From the NCBI RefSeq assembly GCF_001854805.1, contig NZ_MBLO01000262.1, positions 55,307-119,306 of the forward strand: DNA of 64,000 bases. The letters are read 5' to 3'. Each line of letters opens with the position of its first letter. The stretch's first letter is position 1. The notes beneath the pieces were generated by a model. It did no database searches. It was not told where the DNA came from and worked only from the letters and a program-made list of their open reading frames with translations. This DNA comes from Pseudofrankia coriaricola (lineage in GTDB: Bacteria > Actinomycetota > Actinomycetes > Frankiales > Frankiaceae). Both the position numbers and the translations under genes were made by a program. Below, one piece after another: positions 33,248 to 43,516 of this stretch.

Positions 33248-36200
33248 TCAGCCTAGACCGTAGATGTACCGGTTGAATCCGCCATAATATGCATCTCGCG
33301 CAGCTTGCGGCACACCAGCGGCGTCGAACATTCTCTCCGAGAGTGAGTATATCTCCCGAGGACCAATCGATGCCCAATCGACCTTTACCCCAACACGCGC
33401 ACCGTAGTTCTCCTCCAGCCAGTCGCGGAACACTACCTTTGTCGCACCGTGATTGGCACTACTGAGCGCGATTGTGGGGTTGTCAGATGCGCGACTTACG
33501 TAACCAGGAACGTTATTTTTCGCCCACGCATCCATAATTCCATGATGGTTCTCTAGTGGTGCATTACTTGGACGGTAGCGCACAATATCATATTCGCCAA
33601 CTCCACAGTTGTGGACGAGGACGGCTGCGCCGCCGACTTCCACATAGTAGGTGTGGATCTTGTCGATGGTGAGGTTGTAGGCGGTGGTGGTTTGGTGGCG
33701 TAGGTGGGTGGTGGTGATGGTGGCGGTGGTGCCGTCGGGTTGGCGGAGGGTGTGGCCGGGGGTGAGGTGGTCGGCGGTGGTCCAGGTGTGGGTGGTGGTG
33801 TCGTAGAGGGGGTGGCCGTTGGTGGCGGTGAGGGTGGCGGGGCCGTGGTCGGTGTGGATCGTGATGTCGACGAGTTGTTTGTCGCCGTGGCCGACGATGA
33901 CCGCGGTGACGGTGTGGGGTTCGGTTTTGCCGGTGTCGGGGTCGGTGGTGAGGACCTTGTCGCCGACGTGGACCTGATCGATGGGTTTGGTGGTGCCGTC
34001 GGCGAGGAGGACAGGGGTAGTGGGGGTGAAGCTGTTGCCGCCGGGTTTCCCGGTCGCGCAGTTTTCGAGGGCGCGGCCGATACCGCGGAGGGCGGTTGCT
34101 GCTTCGGGTTCGGCTTCGGCTGTTCGGGCGAGGGTGATGCCGGACTGGATACCGCGTTCGGCGCGCCAGCCGATGATGGCGGCGTCGGCGAGCTCACCGC
34201 CGACCGGGACGAACGCGAGCCCGATCATGGCGGCGTTCAGTGCGACGTCGACTGGGTGGTTCCGGGTGTAGTTCCAGGCGCCGGTGGCAGCACTGGTGAC
34301 GGTGTGACCGATCGCGCTGCCAGCGCCCTTCAATTTGCACCAAGCGTCGCAGTTCTTTTCGACCGGTTGAGGCCGGTCAGGGGCGCCGGTGGTGGCGAGG
34401 GGGTCTTGGCCTGGGCTAGACGCGACGCCGTAGGCGATGAGGATGGTGCTGTCGCCGTACCCGTAGACCGGGTCCGCGGCGCGGGCTGGGGTGTAGGCAG
34501 CGGCCGGAGCGGCGGCGGGATTGGTCCCAGGAGCCGGAGCGGCGATGGGCAGCGCGCCCACCGGCAGGGCGTTGACGGGCAGGACCACGAACGAACTCGC
34601 CGCTGCGGCGTCCGCCGGTAGCGTCGACGGTTTCGGAGTCGCGGCGATCCACTGGGCGAGATCGATCGTGATCGCTGGCGCTGCGGGCGCCGCCGGTGAG
34701 GCGACGGGTGCGGCGGCCGGTCGGTTCGTGGTCGCCGCGCCGGCTGCGGCGGACCCAGTGCTGGTTGTTGTCGCCGGACGGCCTGACGTAGTGGTGGCTG
34801 GCTTGCTCGGTGCGCTTTGGGTCCGATTTCCTCCCCCGGCAGGCCTAGGAACGATCACCACGAATACTGTGGGCGGCGAGGGAGGCCGGGGGGTAAGGAC
34901 GAGGGTCCCCCATGGCACATCGTTGCTCGAGCGAAGATCGTTGGTGGCGCTGGCTGGCGGCGGCGATTTGTCAGGAATCCAGGTCTTGCATTGGCCAGTC
35001 GCCTGGTGGAGAAAACTGCCGGTGTTGCAGTAGCCATAGTCCCAGTGCCCGTTGTCGCTCGCGTATCCGGTGGTGTCGTTGTTGGTGAGCGGATTCCCAC
35101 CGGCGTAGGTGTAGCGGTTGTCGGCGGCTGTTCCGGTCCAGCCGAGGGAGTAGGTGTCGCGGGTGAGGAAGGTGGCGGTTGCCGGGTTGTACCAGCGGGC
35201 TTGGGCTTTGACGAGACCGGTGTCGGGGTCGGTCCAGCTGGATTGGTAGCCGGTCTGGATGTTGGTGTTGCCCGGGGTGAGGGGTTGGCCGAAGGGGTCG
35301 TAGTTCTTGGTGTCGGTGAGGGTGCCGTCGGTGGTGAAGGCGGCGACGGTGTCGCCGTGGAGGTTCTGGATGGTGGCTGAGGCGCCGTCGTCGGTGCCGG
35401 CGCCGATGACGGCGCCGGAGGGGTCGCGGGCGTAGGCGGAGTTGCCGTCGATGCCGGGTTCGAGGTCGAGGCCGTCGTAGAGGAACTGGCGGCTGGTGTT
35501 GCGGGTCGCGATCCGGTCCAGGCCGTCGTAGCTGTACGACGTCGTCGTCGGGCCGGCGGTGTGACTGGTCAGCCGGTCGAAGGCGTCGAAGGCGGTGGTG
35601 GTGGTCGCTGAGCCGGCGGTCCGGGTCGAGAGGGTCCCGCGGGCGGTGTAGGTGTAGCTGGCGGTGCCGTCGGAGGTGAGCCGGTTGCGGGCGTCGAACG
35701 TCGCGGTCGTCCCACCGGTCGAGGTGCGGTTGCCGGCCTCGTCCCAGCCGTAGGTGGTGGTGGCGCTGGACTGGTTGGTCCAGGAGGTGAGCCGGTCGGC
35801 CCAGTCGTAGCCGTAGGTCTGGGTGCCGGCGCCGGCGACGCCGGTGCCGGTGCCGGTGCCGGTGCCGGTGCCGGTGATGGTGGTGGAGGTGAGGTTGTCG
35901 TTGTTGTCGTAGGCGTAGGTCTGGTCGCGCAGGGTGCCGGAGGGGCCGGCCAGGGTGTCGTCGGTGAGGCGGCCGAGTTGGTCGTAGTCGAAGGTCTGGG
36001 TGGCGCCGGTGCCGCCGTGGTAGTCGATGGAGGTGAGTTGGCCGGCGTCGTCGTAGTCGTAGCCCCGGGTGTCACCGGTGATGGCTGCGCCGACGGCGAC
36101 GAGGCGGCTGCGGGCGTCGTAGTAGTAGTCCGACCAGCTGCCGGGGTCTGCGCGCTGGAGTGTGCGGCCTTCTTCGTCGTAGACGAAGGAGGAGGTGCCG

Positions 36201-39200
36201 CCGTCGCCCCAGGCGCCGGTGAGCAGGCCGCGGTCGTTGTAGCCGAACATTTGGGAGCCGCCGCCGGGTTCGTCGACCTCGGCGAGGTTGCCGACCAGGT
36301 CGTAGCTCATCGCGCGGGACGCGGCGGTGGCGCCGCCGCCGGACCCGGTCTCGGCGGTGACCCGGCCGAGTTCGTCGTAGCTGACGGCCCGGATCACACC
36401 GCCCGGCTCCAGCTGCGCTGTGGGCAGGCCGCCGGCGTCGTAGGAGACCTGCCAGGTGCGGTCGGCCAGGTTCGGGTAGGCGGTGGTGGAGGGTTCGATC
36501 GTCTTCTCGGGCAGGCCGAGGCTGTTGAACGTGTAGGTCGTCGTGTTGTTGAGGCCGTCGGTGAGCCGGGTCCGGTTCCCGGCGGCGTCGTAGCCGGCGC
36601 TGGAGGTGATCGAGGTGCCGGAGGAGACGGGGACGGTGATCGTGCGCAGCTGGCCCAGGGCGTCGTAGGTGAAGGTTGAGGCGTGCCCGTTCGGGTCCGT
36701 CTGTGACGTGACGTTGCCGGCGGGGTCGTAGCCGACCGACGTGGAGCGCAGCAGGGTGTCGGTGTCGGAGTACTGCTCGGTGGTGGTCTGCCGGCCGGCG
36801 CGGTCGTAGGTGTAGTGCGCGGAGCGGCCCAGCGGGTCGGTCACGGACGTGATCCGGCCGGACTGGTCGTAGGTGTAGCTGGTGACCTTGTCGGCTTCGT
36901 CGTGCTGTTCGGTGAGATCGCCGGCGCCGTTGTAGACGGCGGTCGCCGAGGCGCCGGTGGCGAAGTTCGACGGGCGCAGGGTGCGGGTGACGTCGCCGGC
37001 GTCGTCATGGTCGATGTACGTGGTGAACGCCTGCAGTGGGGAGCGTTCGGTTGGCGAGGATGCCCAGAGACGGTCGAGGTCGTCGTAGGCGTAGATCGTC
37101 CACGCGCCGTTCTGGTCGACGGTGTCGAGCAGGTTGCCGGCGTCGTCGTAGACATAGCGGCTCACGCCCGCCTCGGGCTGGCCGGTGACCTGCGGGTCGG
37201 TGACGGCCACGATCCGGTCGAGCTTGTCGTAGACGGTGGTGACCGTCTGCCCGCGGGTGTCGGTGTGGGTGAGTGGGTTGCCGTTGTCGTCGTAGGTCCA
37301 CGACTCGGTCGGCGTGATGGCCGATCCGCCGGGTGGGGTGTAGGACGGGTGGGTGATCTGGGTGACCTGGCCGAGCGCGTCATACGACGTGGTCGTGACC
37401 TGGTTGCGGGCGTCGCGGCTCTGCGTCAGCTCGCCGAAGGTGTTGTAGCCGACCTCCGCCGAGGGCCGGTCCGTCGCCGCGGCGGCGCCGTTCTGCTCGA
37501 CCTGGACCGGCGGCGCGACCCTCTGCGTGAGCCGGCCGGCGGCGTCGGTGACCTGGTCGGTGACGTAGGCGGAGTTGAAGGGGGAGCCGTCGGTGTAGCC
37601 GCGGGGGTCGACGGTGCTGGTGACGAAGCCGCGGGCGTCGCGGGTGAGTGCGGCGGTGAACCGGTCGGTGCCGTCCCCGAGCACGGTTGTGGACGCCAGT
37701 CGGGAGGCGTCGTCGTAGCCGTACTCGACGCGGTCGGTCGCGAAGGTGCCGTCGGCGCCGTGGGTGGAGGCCAGCAGGTTGCCGACCGCGTCGTAGTCGT
37801 ACGTGGTCCAGCGGTTGAGTCCTTCGGGGTCGACGCTGGTCCAGGCGTTGCGGCCGGCCTCGTCGTAGCCGGCGGTGACCGCGCGCAGCCCGCCGCCTGC
37901 CGTGGTGGAGGTCTCGTTGCCGGCGGCGTCGTAGCCGTGGTCTTCCAGGACGATGTTCCGGGTCTCGGTGTTGGACAGCTCGCCGACGGTGAAGTCCGGG
38001 ACGTGGTAGCCCTCGAAGATCACCTGGTGGGGTCGGTCGTCGAGCCAGTAGGTGTAGCTGGTCGTACGGCCGAGGGAGTCGGTGACCGAGGCGAGCCGGC
38101 CGGCCGGGTCGTAGGCGCGGGACTCCACCAGCAGGTCACGCGCCTCGGAGCCGGCGACCGGGTCGTCGACGAAGTCCTTGACCGTGGTCGTCGCGAGCTG
38201 GTTGTGCTCGGTGTAGCCGAACTCGACGACGGTGCCGTTCGGGTCGGTCGAGGTGGCGACGTTGCCGTTCTCGTCGTAGCTGACCTCGCTGGTCGCCTCG
38301 ATCGGCGTACCGGCCGCCTCGGTCACCGAGGTCTGTCGGTCATCGTCGTCATAGTCGTAGGTCGTGGTGCGGACGGTGTCACCGCCGGTCGCATCCGAGA
38401 CGACGGTCTCGGTCAGGTTCCCGTTCTCGTCGTAGGTGTTGGTCGTGACCGGGGTGTGTGTCACCGAGGTGATCAGGTTCGCCGCGGCGGGTTCGGTGAT
38501 GGTCGCGAGCTGTGACAGCTTCGAGTAGGTGAAGCTGGTCGTCAGGCCGGACGGGAAGCTGTCGGAGGTCTCCTTCGACGTCAGCCGCCGGCCGAGTTCG
38601 TCGTAGGTGTAGTCGTGGACCAGGCCGGCCGGGTCCTGGTCGTGGCGCAGGTCGCCCTTCGAGCTGTAGCCGTAGGCGGTGACCTTGCCGCGGGCGTCGG
38701 TATAGGAGACGGGCAGACCGCGGGGGATCGTGCCGCCGTCGATGGCGTTCTCGGTGCCGTCGGAGTAGGCCCAGGTCTCGGTCCGCCCGGACGGGAAGTC
38801 GCCGGTGGCCGGCGTGGTCTGGCTGACCAGGTCGCCGTAGGGGTTGTACTCGTACGTCGTGGCGTAGGTGTCGTCCGTCGGCGACGAGGACCGGGCATCC
38901 CGGAAGATGGTGATCTTGTTGTCGCGGGGGTCGCCCGGCGGGCCGTCGTAGTACTCGTAGTACTCGGTGTTCGTCCACAGCGTGCCGTAGACGTTGGCCC
39001 GGGCGGTGGTACGGGCAATCACGTTGCCGCGGTCGTCGGTCGCGGTCTGGACGACGTTGCCGTTCTCGTCGGTGACCTGGGACAGGAACCCACGATCGTT
39101 GTAGACGAACCGCCGGTCACCGAACCCGTCACGGTGCGAGATCAGCTGGCCGCCGTGGTACTCCCAGTCCTCGTCATGGCCGCGAGGATCGGTGACCCGG

Positions 39201-42200
39201 ATGATCGGGTTCGGCGACGTCGCGAGCACGGCGTACTCGGTCCGGTTACCCTCACCGTCCTCACGCCAGGCGACCGTGCCATCGCCGTTGTAGCCGATCT
39301 TCGCGTCGACGTTGCCGGCGGGCAGGGTCGTCTGCGTCAGCTGGCCCGACCCGTTGTAGCCGTACGTCGTCGGGTTGGTCGACTGCGGCCCGGTGACGGT
39401 CGTGAGCTTGTCGCCTGAATACCCGTAGGTCCAGCTCAGCGGGCCGGAGTAGGCCGCCACCGTCGGGGTGGCGACCGTGGTGACGTGGGTGCCGGTCCAG
39501 GTCAGCGTCAGCGTCCGCCCGGTCGTGTTGTTCACGACCGACGTCAGCTTCGCCGACGTGTCGTAGTTCAGCGTGAGCGACCGGCCGGCGACGTCGACGA
39601 CCTGCGCGAGCCGGCCATCGGAACGGAACGTGTAACCGGTACCCGTCTTGTCCGTGAGGACGGTGGCGGCGGTCGCGGAGAAGTCGTCGATCCGGCCAGC
39701 GCCGGTGGCCTCGGCGAACGGGCCGACCCGGCTGCCGTGTAGCACCGCGGTATCGGTCACGGACAGGATCTGGCTGCCGTTACGCGCCACAACGATCGAC
39801 GCCCCGGCCGTCGTGATCGTCAGCGTGTCGCCGGCGGTGCAGCACGTGCCGCCCGCCGACGTCGCGACGACGGTCTCCGTGCCGCCGACCCGCCTGACCA
39901 GCTGCCAGGCGCCGGCGCCGGGCTGGGCGACCAGGCGCCAGTAGTTCTCGGCGTCGGCGTAGCGGAACGCCAGGCCCACACCGGCCTGCGCGACCGGCTC
40001 CTTGAACGTGAACGTCCCGTCGGCGGCGGCGGGCACCGTCACCAGGTTCCGGTCGCCGGACGCTGTCGCCAGGTAGGCGGCGTTACTCGAGGTGCCCCAG
40101 GTGCCGGCGCCGGTGCCCTGTCCGGACTGCCAGTTCTCGCCGTTGTCGGTCCAGCCCAGACCGGTCGACGAGTTCGCGTTGGTGAACGTGTCGCGGTGCT
40201 GGTCGTCGACCATCACGACCGACCCGATCCGCCCCGAACCGGTCGTCGACGCGTACAGCCCGGCCTGCGTCACCGTCGAGAACTGACCGTCCGTCACGCT
40301 GCCGACGACCCGGTCGTTGCGGTAGACGGTCAGCACCGACCCGGCCATCCCGATCGCGTAGGTGTCATCCGCAGAACAGCAGGCACCCGTATACGTGGCG
40401 ACCGTGGTCTCGGTGCCACCGACCCGTTTCGCCAGCACCAACGCGCCCGACGACGGCTTGACGTACAGGGACCAGTAGTTGTTGTTGTCCTGGGCACGGA
40501 ACGCGATACCAACCCGGTCCTGCGCGGTCGGGACGGTGAACCGGATCGTGCCGTCCGAGGCGGCGTTCATCACCGCCAGGCTGCGCGACCCGCTCCCCGC
40601 GCTCACCAGCTTCGCGGCGTTGTCCTCGATACCCCACGAACCCGACAGGACCGTCCACGTCTCACCCGTGTCGGTGTCACCCAGCGAGCTGTTCGAATCC
40701 GGCCCCGTGAACGACGCGACCCGCGGCGACGGCGCCCGCACGACCGAGTAGTAGCCGTCCTGGGACACATAACTGCCATCCCAGTTCCGGCCGAACCTTC
40801 CCTCCCGGCCGTCCGGATAGCGCACGACCAGGTTGCCCTCACCCGTGTCGTCGGCCTTGACGTTCATGTCCCACTGCGACGACCAGCCCTGCCCGAACAG
40901 GCCCACATATGGGTTACGGCTGTTGTACGTGCGGGTCAGCGTCAACGCCGGACCCACGGCGGGGACCGACACGTCCGTCGTCGACGCCGTGTAGTTCCCG
41001 ATCAGCGGCGTCACCGACGCCACCGACGGCACATACGGGTCGGTCCCGAAATGCTGACTCGTCACCGGCGCGGCCACATCCGTCACCAGCGCTATCGGCG
41101 GCGTCCACCCCGAGGCCGCCGAACCATCACTCACCCGGCCACGCCAGTAGTACGCCTCACCCCACTCCAGCGCGTACGCCGGCACCTTCCACGTCGAACT
41201 CGACGTCAACCCGCCCGAATCCCAGCAGTTCCCGGACTGCGCATCCGGCTCGTCACAGATCTGGAACTCGTACGACAGCCCACCGGTCGACCCGGTCAGG
41301 CTCAGCTCCGGCCGCAGCGTCGGGACATGCTCCCCATCCAGCGGCGAGGAGTCCACGATCCCCGGCGCGGCGACCGCGGACGACTCGGCCTGGAACCCGA
41401 ACGCACTGATCCCGTGACTGGAGAACCACGCCGTCCCCCAGTCCTCCATGTCGAAGTAGATGACGTAGTCACCGGCCGGCAGCGGGTCGACCGCCGCCGC
41501 CAGGTCGATCGACTCGCCACGGGCCACCGACGTCGGCAGCTCCGTCACCGCACCCTGGTGCACCAGCTCCGTCGTGCCCGACGCGTCGTACACGTGGTAG
41601 GACAGCTTGTAGTTGCCATAGGCCGGCCACGTCGACTGCCCGGTGTTCGTCACCCGGATCGGAATCTCACCTGGACTGTTCGCGGTCACGTTCGTCGACC
41701 ACTGCGGCGAACCGGACGGCCACTCGTAGTCCGCGCCATACGGCGACCAGGTCACGGCCATGTGCGGGCGCAGGTCCGTCGGCGGATCCGCCGGGTTACA
41801 CAGACAGCTCGCCGAGTAGAACTCCTTGTACGCCGCGCTGTTCGTCGACGACGTCTCCACCTCAAGGCCGGTGTTCTGCTTGCTCCCGTCCGCCCAGTCC
41901 CCCACCAGCTCGGTCAGCCGCGGGTCACTGAAATGCCCCCAGTTCGGACCGCACGCCGTGTCGTAGCTGTACGCGAACCAGCTCTGCGCGACCTCCGGGC
42001 CCACCGCCGCCCCCGGCCACGTCATCGACGTGCCATCCCAGCTCTGCGTCACCTCCCGCAACGACACCGGGTTCGGAACACACGACTGCGCCGACAACCA
42101 GTTGTACAGATAGACATCGACACCCAGCACATTGGCATCCGTCAACTCCGGCTGCCCGTCAAAATGAATGTAGCTGCGGTTGACGTCCGTCAGATACATG

Positions 42201-43516
42201 CCGTTCTTCAGCGTCCACTCCGAGCTGAACGGCGTCGACGGGTGCAACGACGACACATAGGTGTCATCCCCCGCCGGGTCCAACCACGTCACCGGCGGAT
42301 CCACCTGCACCGGAAACACCCGCTCCGGCGCCGACAACCACGCCTTGTCCAACTCGACCCGCAGCGAGACCTGGCCCTTGTCCGGCCCGTCGACCAGGCT
42401 GTAGGTCACCCCCGTCGACATCGCCGGACCACCAGCCGCACCCGACGTGCCCGCGTCCTGCATCCACCCGTGCGGGATCAACGCCCGCGGCTTGCCGTCC
42501 TTGTCGGCCAGCACCACCTGGCCGTACCTGTCCATGCTCGCCGTCAGCCCACTGAGCGCCAGCGGAAACGTCCACGTCGTCGGCGCGTCCGCGCCGTGCA
42601 GGACCATCACCTCCACCAGCCCCGACGCCGTGGAATGCAGCTGCAGGTCCGACGACGTGCGCACCCCCGGGAACGAGGCCGTGAACCCCTTCACCGAGGC
42701 ACGCGACGCGGCCGCCCCCTCCAGCGCGAACCCAGCCGACACCCCACCGCCGAGATCGACCCGCGCCAGCTGCGCGTCGTTCGCCGACCCGGCGATATCC
42801 ACCGGCAGCTGCGTGGCCCGGCTGTGGAAACGGCCCCTGTCGCCGGCGACCAACGCGGTGTCGATGTCGACCAGGTCGCCCTTGGCGTCCCGGAAACGTT
42901 CACGGCCCATCGACACGTCGGCCGTGTGCGTGCCGTCTGGGTTCCTGAACTCCGTCGCGTTCTCGGTACGGCCACCGGGCACCTCGACCCGGCCCTGCTG
43001 CACCTTCCCCGGATCCCGCGCCCCAGGAGCGAGCGTCGCCGGCATCGACATGCCAGCCCGCAGCGGCTTGGCCGCCTCGCCACCCGCGGACGGTGTCCCC
43101 GCGGCAGGTCTGTCCGCAGTGAGCGTCACCTTCGAATAGTCGATCTTGCGCGGCGCCGTCTCGGGCGTCACCGGCACCGCCCCGGGCACCTCGCCGACCC
43201 GGCCGCGCACCGCCGCCGCGCTCGGTGACGACCCCGCCCCCGCCTGCGTGACGCTCGTCGGCGCCTCATGGCCCCGATTCGCGGCGCTACCCGAGGTCGA
43301 CTCCGGCAGCTTCACGTTCCCGTCACGAAACGGGTTCTGCTCGGAGATCGGCACCATCCCCGGCTGCGTCACCCGGTCGATCACAACCAGCGCGACCGCT
43401 GTCATGACCAACACCGGCACCAGCAGCAGCGCCACCCGGCGCACCCACAGATGCCGCCGCCACATACGGCGGCCAAACGACGTAGGGCGACGCGGGGAAA
43501 GGTGCCGGCCGGTCAT
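33248..43516 (-). CDS. RHS/YD-repeat polymorphic toxin with Hint and C-terminal nuclease-like domain
   Basis: The 3422-aa protein is a giant contact-dependent or secreted toxin. In order: an N-terminal membrane or signal segment (RRVALLLVPVLVMTAVALVV, about 28-50); a DNRLRE-like beta domain (DPAGDDTYVSSLHPSTPFSS, about 415); a DUF6531-like start (YTASTTDVSVPAVGPALTLT, about 850); two tandem concanavalin-like domains (VGIAFRAQDNNNYWSLYVKP and AGVGLAFRYADAENYWRLVA); many YD repeats to about 2740; and the RHS core (YDPFGQPLTPGNTN, WYNPATATFLTRDTYSLGW). A Pro/Ala linker and a Hint autoprotease (NSFTPTTPVLLADGTTKPID to AAVLVHNCG, about 3150-3305) follow. The last 115 residues hold ENHHGIMDAW and NPTIALSSANHGATKV, suggesting an HNH/Endo VII-fold nuclease. 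The ATG at 43516 has GGAG 4-5 nt upstream. Confidence 0.93.
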   Translation of the reverse strand: MTGRHLSPRRPTSFGRRMWRRHLWVRRVALLLVPVLVMTAVALVVIDRVTQPGMVPISEQNPFRDGNVKLPESTSGSAANRGHEAPTSVTQAGAGSSPSAAAVRGRVGEVPGAVPVTPETAPRKIDYSKVTLTADRPAAGTPSAGGEAAKPLRAGMSMPATLAPGARDPGKVQQGRVEVPGGRTENATEFRNPDGTHTADVSMGRERFRDAKGDLVDIDTALVAGDRGRFHSRATQLPVDIAGSANDAQLARVDLGGGVSAGFALEGAAASRASVKGFTASFPGVRTSSDLQLHSTASGLVEVMVLHGADAPTTWTFPLALSGLTASMDRYGQVVLADKDGKPRALIPHGWMQDAGTSGAAGGPAMSTGVTYSLVDGPDKGQVSLRVELDKAWLSAPERVFPVQVDPPVTWLDPAGDDTYVSSLHPSTPFSSEWTLKNGMYLTDVNRSYIHFDGQPELTDANVLGVDVYLYNWLSAQSCVPNPVSLREVTQSWDGTSMTWPGAAVGPEVAQSWFAYSYDTACGPNWGHFSDPRLTELVGDWADGSKQNTGLEVETSSTNSAAYKEFYSASCLCNPADPPTDLRPHMAVTWSPYGADYEWPSGSPQWSTNVTANSPGEIPIRVTNTGQSTWPAYGNYKLSYHVYDASGTTELVHQGAVTELPTSVARGESIDLAAAVDPLPAGDYVIYFDMEDWGTAWFSSHGISAFGFQAESSAVAAPGIVDSSPLDGEHVPTLRPELSLTGSTGGLSYEFQICDEPDAQSGNCWDSGGLTSSSTWKVPAYALEWGEAYYWRGRVSDGSAASGWTPPIALVTDVAAPVTSQHFGTDPYVPSVASVTPLIGNYTASTTDVSVPAVGPALTLTRTYNSRNPYVGLFGQGWSSQWDMNVKADDTGEGNLVVRYPDGREGRFGRNWDGSYVSQDGYYSVVRAPSPRVASFTGPDSNSSLGDTDTGETWTVLSGSWGIEDNAAKLVSAGSGSRSLAVMNAASDGTIRFTVPTAQDRVGIAFRAQDNNNYWSLYVKPSSGALVLAKRVGGTETTVATYTGACCSADDTYAIGMAGSVLTVYRNDRVVGSVTDGQFSTVTQAGLYASTTGSGRIGSVVMVDDQHRDTFTNANSSTGLGWTDNGENWQSGQGTGAGTWGTSSNAAYLATASGDRNLVTVPAAADGTFTFKEPVAQAGVGLAFRYADAENYWRLVAQPGAGAWQLVRRVGGTETVVATSAGGTCCTAGDTLTITTAGASIVVARNGSQILSVTDTAVLHGSRVGPFAEATGAGRIDDFSATAATVLTDKTGTGYTFRSDGRLAQVVDVAGRSLTLNYDTSAKLTSVVNNTTGRTLTLTWTGTHVTTVATPTVAAYSGPLSWTYGYSGDKLTTVTGPQSTNPTTYGYNGSGQLTQTTLPAGNVDAKIGYNGDGTVAWREDGEGNRTEYAVLATSPNPIIRVTDPRGHDEDWEYHGGQLISHRDGFGDRRFVYNDRGFLSQVTDENGNVVQTATDDRGNVIARTTARANVYGTLWTNTEYYEYYDGPPGDPRDNKITIFRDARSSSPTDDTYATTYEYNPYGDLVSQTTPATGDFPSGRTETWAYSDGTENAIDGGTIPRGLPVSYTDARGKVTAYGYSSKGDLRHDQDPAGLVHDYTYDELGRRLTSKETSDSFPSGLTTSFTYSKLSQLATITEPAAANLITSVTHTPVTTNTYDENGNLTETVVSDATGGDTVRTTTYDYDDDDRQTSVTEAAGTPIEATSEVSYDENGNVATSTDPNGTVVEFGYTEHNQLATTTVKDFVDDPVAGSEARDLLVESRAYDPAGRLASVTDSLGRTTSYTYWLDDRPHQVIFEGYHVPDFTVGELSNTETRNIVLEDHGYDAAGNETSTTAGGGLRAVTAGYDEAGRNAWTSVDPEGLNRWTTYDYDAVGNLLASTHGADGTFATDRVEYGYDDASRLASTTVLGDGTDRFTAALTRDARGFVTSTVDPRGYTDGSPFNSAYVTDQVTDAAGRLTQRVAPPVQVEQNGAAAATDRPSAEVGYNTFGELTQSRDARNQVTTTSYDALGQVTQITHPSYTPPGGSAITPTESWTYDDNGNPLTHTDTRGQTVTTVYDKLDRIVAVTDPQVTGQPEAGVSRYVYDDAGNLLDTVDQNGAWTIYAYDDLDRLWASSPTERSPLQAFTTYIDHDDAGDVTRTLRPSNFATGASATAVYNGAGDLTEQHDEADKVTSYTYDQSGRITSVTDPLGRSAHYTYDRAGRQTTTEQYSDTDTLLRSTSVGYDPAGNVTSQTDPNGHASTFTYDALGQLRTITVPVSSGTSITSSAGYDAAGNRTRLTDGLNNTTTYTFNSLGLPEKTIEPSTTAYPNLADRTWQVSYDAGGLPTAQLEPGGVIRAVSYDELGRVTAETGSGGGATAASRAMSYDLVGNLAEVDEPGGGSQMFGYNDRGLLTGAWGDGGTSSFVYDEEGRTLQRADPGSWSDYYYDARSRLVAVGAAITGDTRGYDYDDAGQLTSIDYHGGTGATQTFDYDQLGRLTDDTLAGPSGTLRDQTYAYDNNDNLTSTTITGTGTGTGTGTGVAGAGTQTYGYDWADRLTSWTNQSSATTTYGWDEAGNRTSTGGTTATFDARNRLTSDGTASYTYTARGTLSTRTAGSATTTTAFDAFDRLTSHTAGPTTTSYSYDGLDRIATRNTSRQFLYDGLDLEPGIDGNSAYARDPSGAVIGAGTDDGASATIQNLHGDTVAAFTTDGTLTDTKNYDPFGQPLTPGNTNIQTGYQSSWTDPDTGLVKAQARWYNPATATFLTRDTYSLGWTGTAADNRYTYAGGNPLTNNDTTGYASDNGHWDYGYCNTGSFLHQATGQCKTWIPDKSPPPASATNDLRSSNDVPWGTLVLTPRPPSPPTVFVVIVPRPAGGGNRTQSAPSKPATTTSGRPATTTSTGSAAAGAATTNRPAAAPVASPAAPAAPAITIDLAQWIAATPKPSTLPADAAAASSFVVLPVNALPVGALPIAAPAPGTNPAAAPAAAYTPARAADPVYGYGDSTILIAYGVASSPGQDPLATTGAPDRPQPVEKNCDAWCKLKGAGSAIGHTVTSAATGAWNYTRNHPVDVALNAAMIGLAFVPVGGELADAAIIGWRAERGIQSGITLARTAEAEPEAATALRGIGRALENCATGKPGGNSFTPTTPVLLADGTTKPIDQVHVGDKVLTTDPDTGKTEPHTVTAVIVGHGDKQLVDITIHTDHGPATLTATNGHPLYDTTTHTWTTADHLTPGHTLRQPDGTTATITTTHLRHQTTTAYNLTIDKIHTYYVEVGGAAVLVHNCGVGEYDIVRYRPSNAPLENHHGIMDAWAKNNVPGYVSRASDNPTIALSSANHGATKVVFRDWLEENYGARVGVKVDWASIGPREIYSLSERMFDAAGVPQAARDAYYGGFNRYIYGLG
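35841..35876. repeat. Six tandem copies of a 6-bp unit in the RHS gene
   Basis: CCGGTG is repeated six times without interruption and encodes a Thr-Gly run between YD repeats of the toxin. Copy number is likely to vary by slippage without breaking the frame. Confidence 0.9.

Noticed and set aside
35841..35876. Possible CRISPR-like repeat array
   Set aside because: Simple 6-bp tandem repeat without spacers, encoding Thr-Gly in the RHS protein.
40196..43228. 1010-codon open frame on the plus strand
   Set aside because: It is antisense to the RHS toxin gene and translates as Arg/His/Pro-rich sequence without any domain; a shadow of the GC-rich codon pattern.
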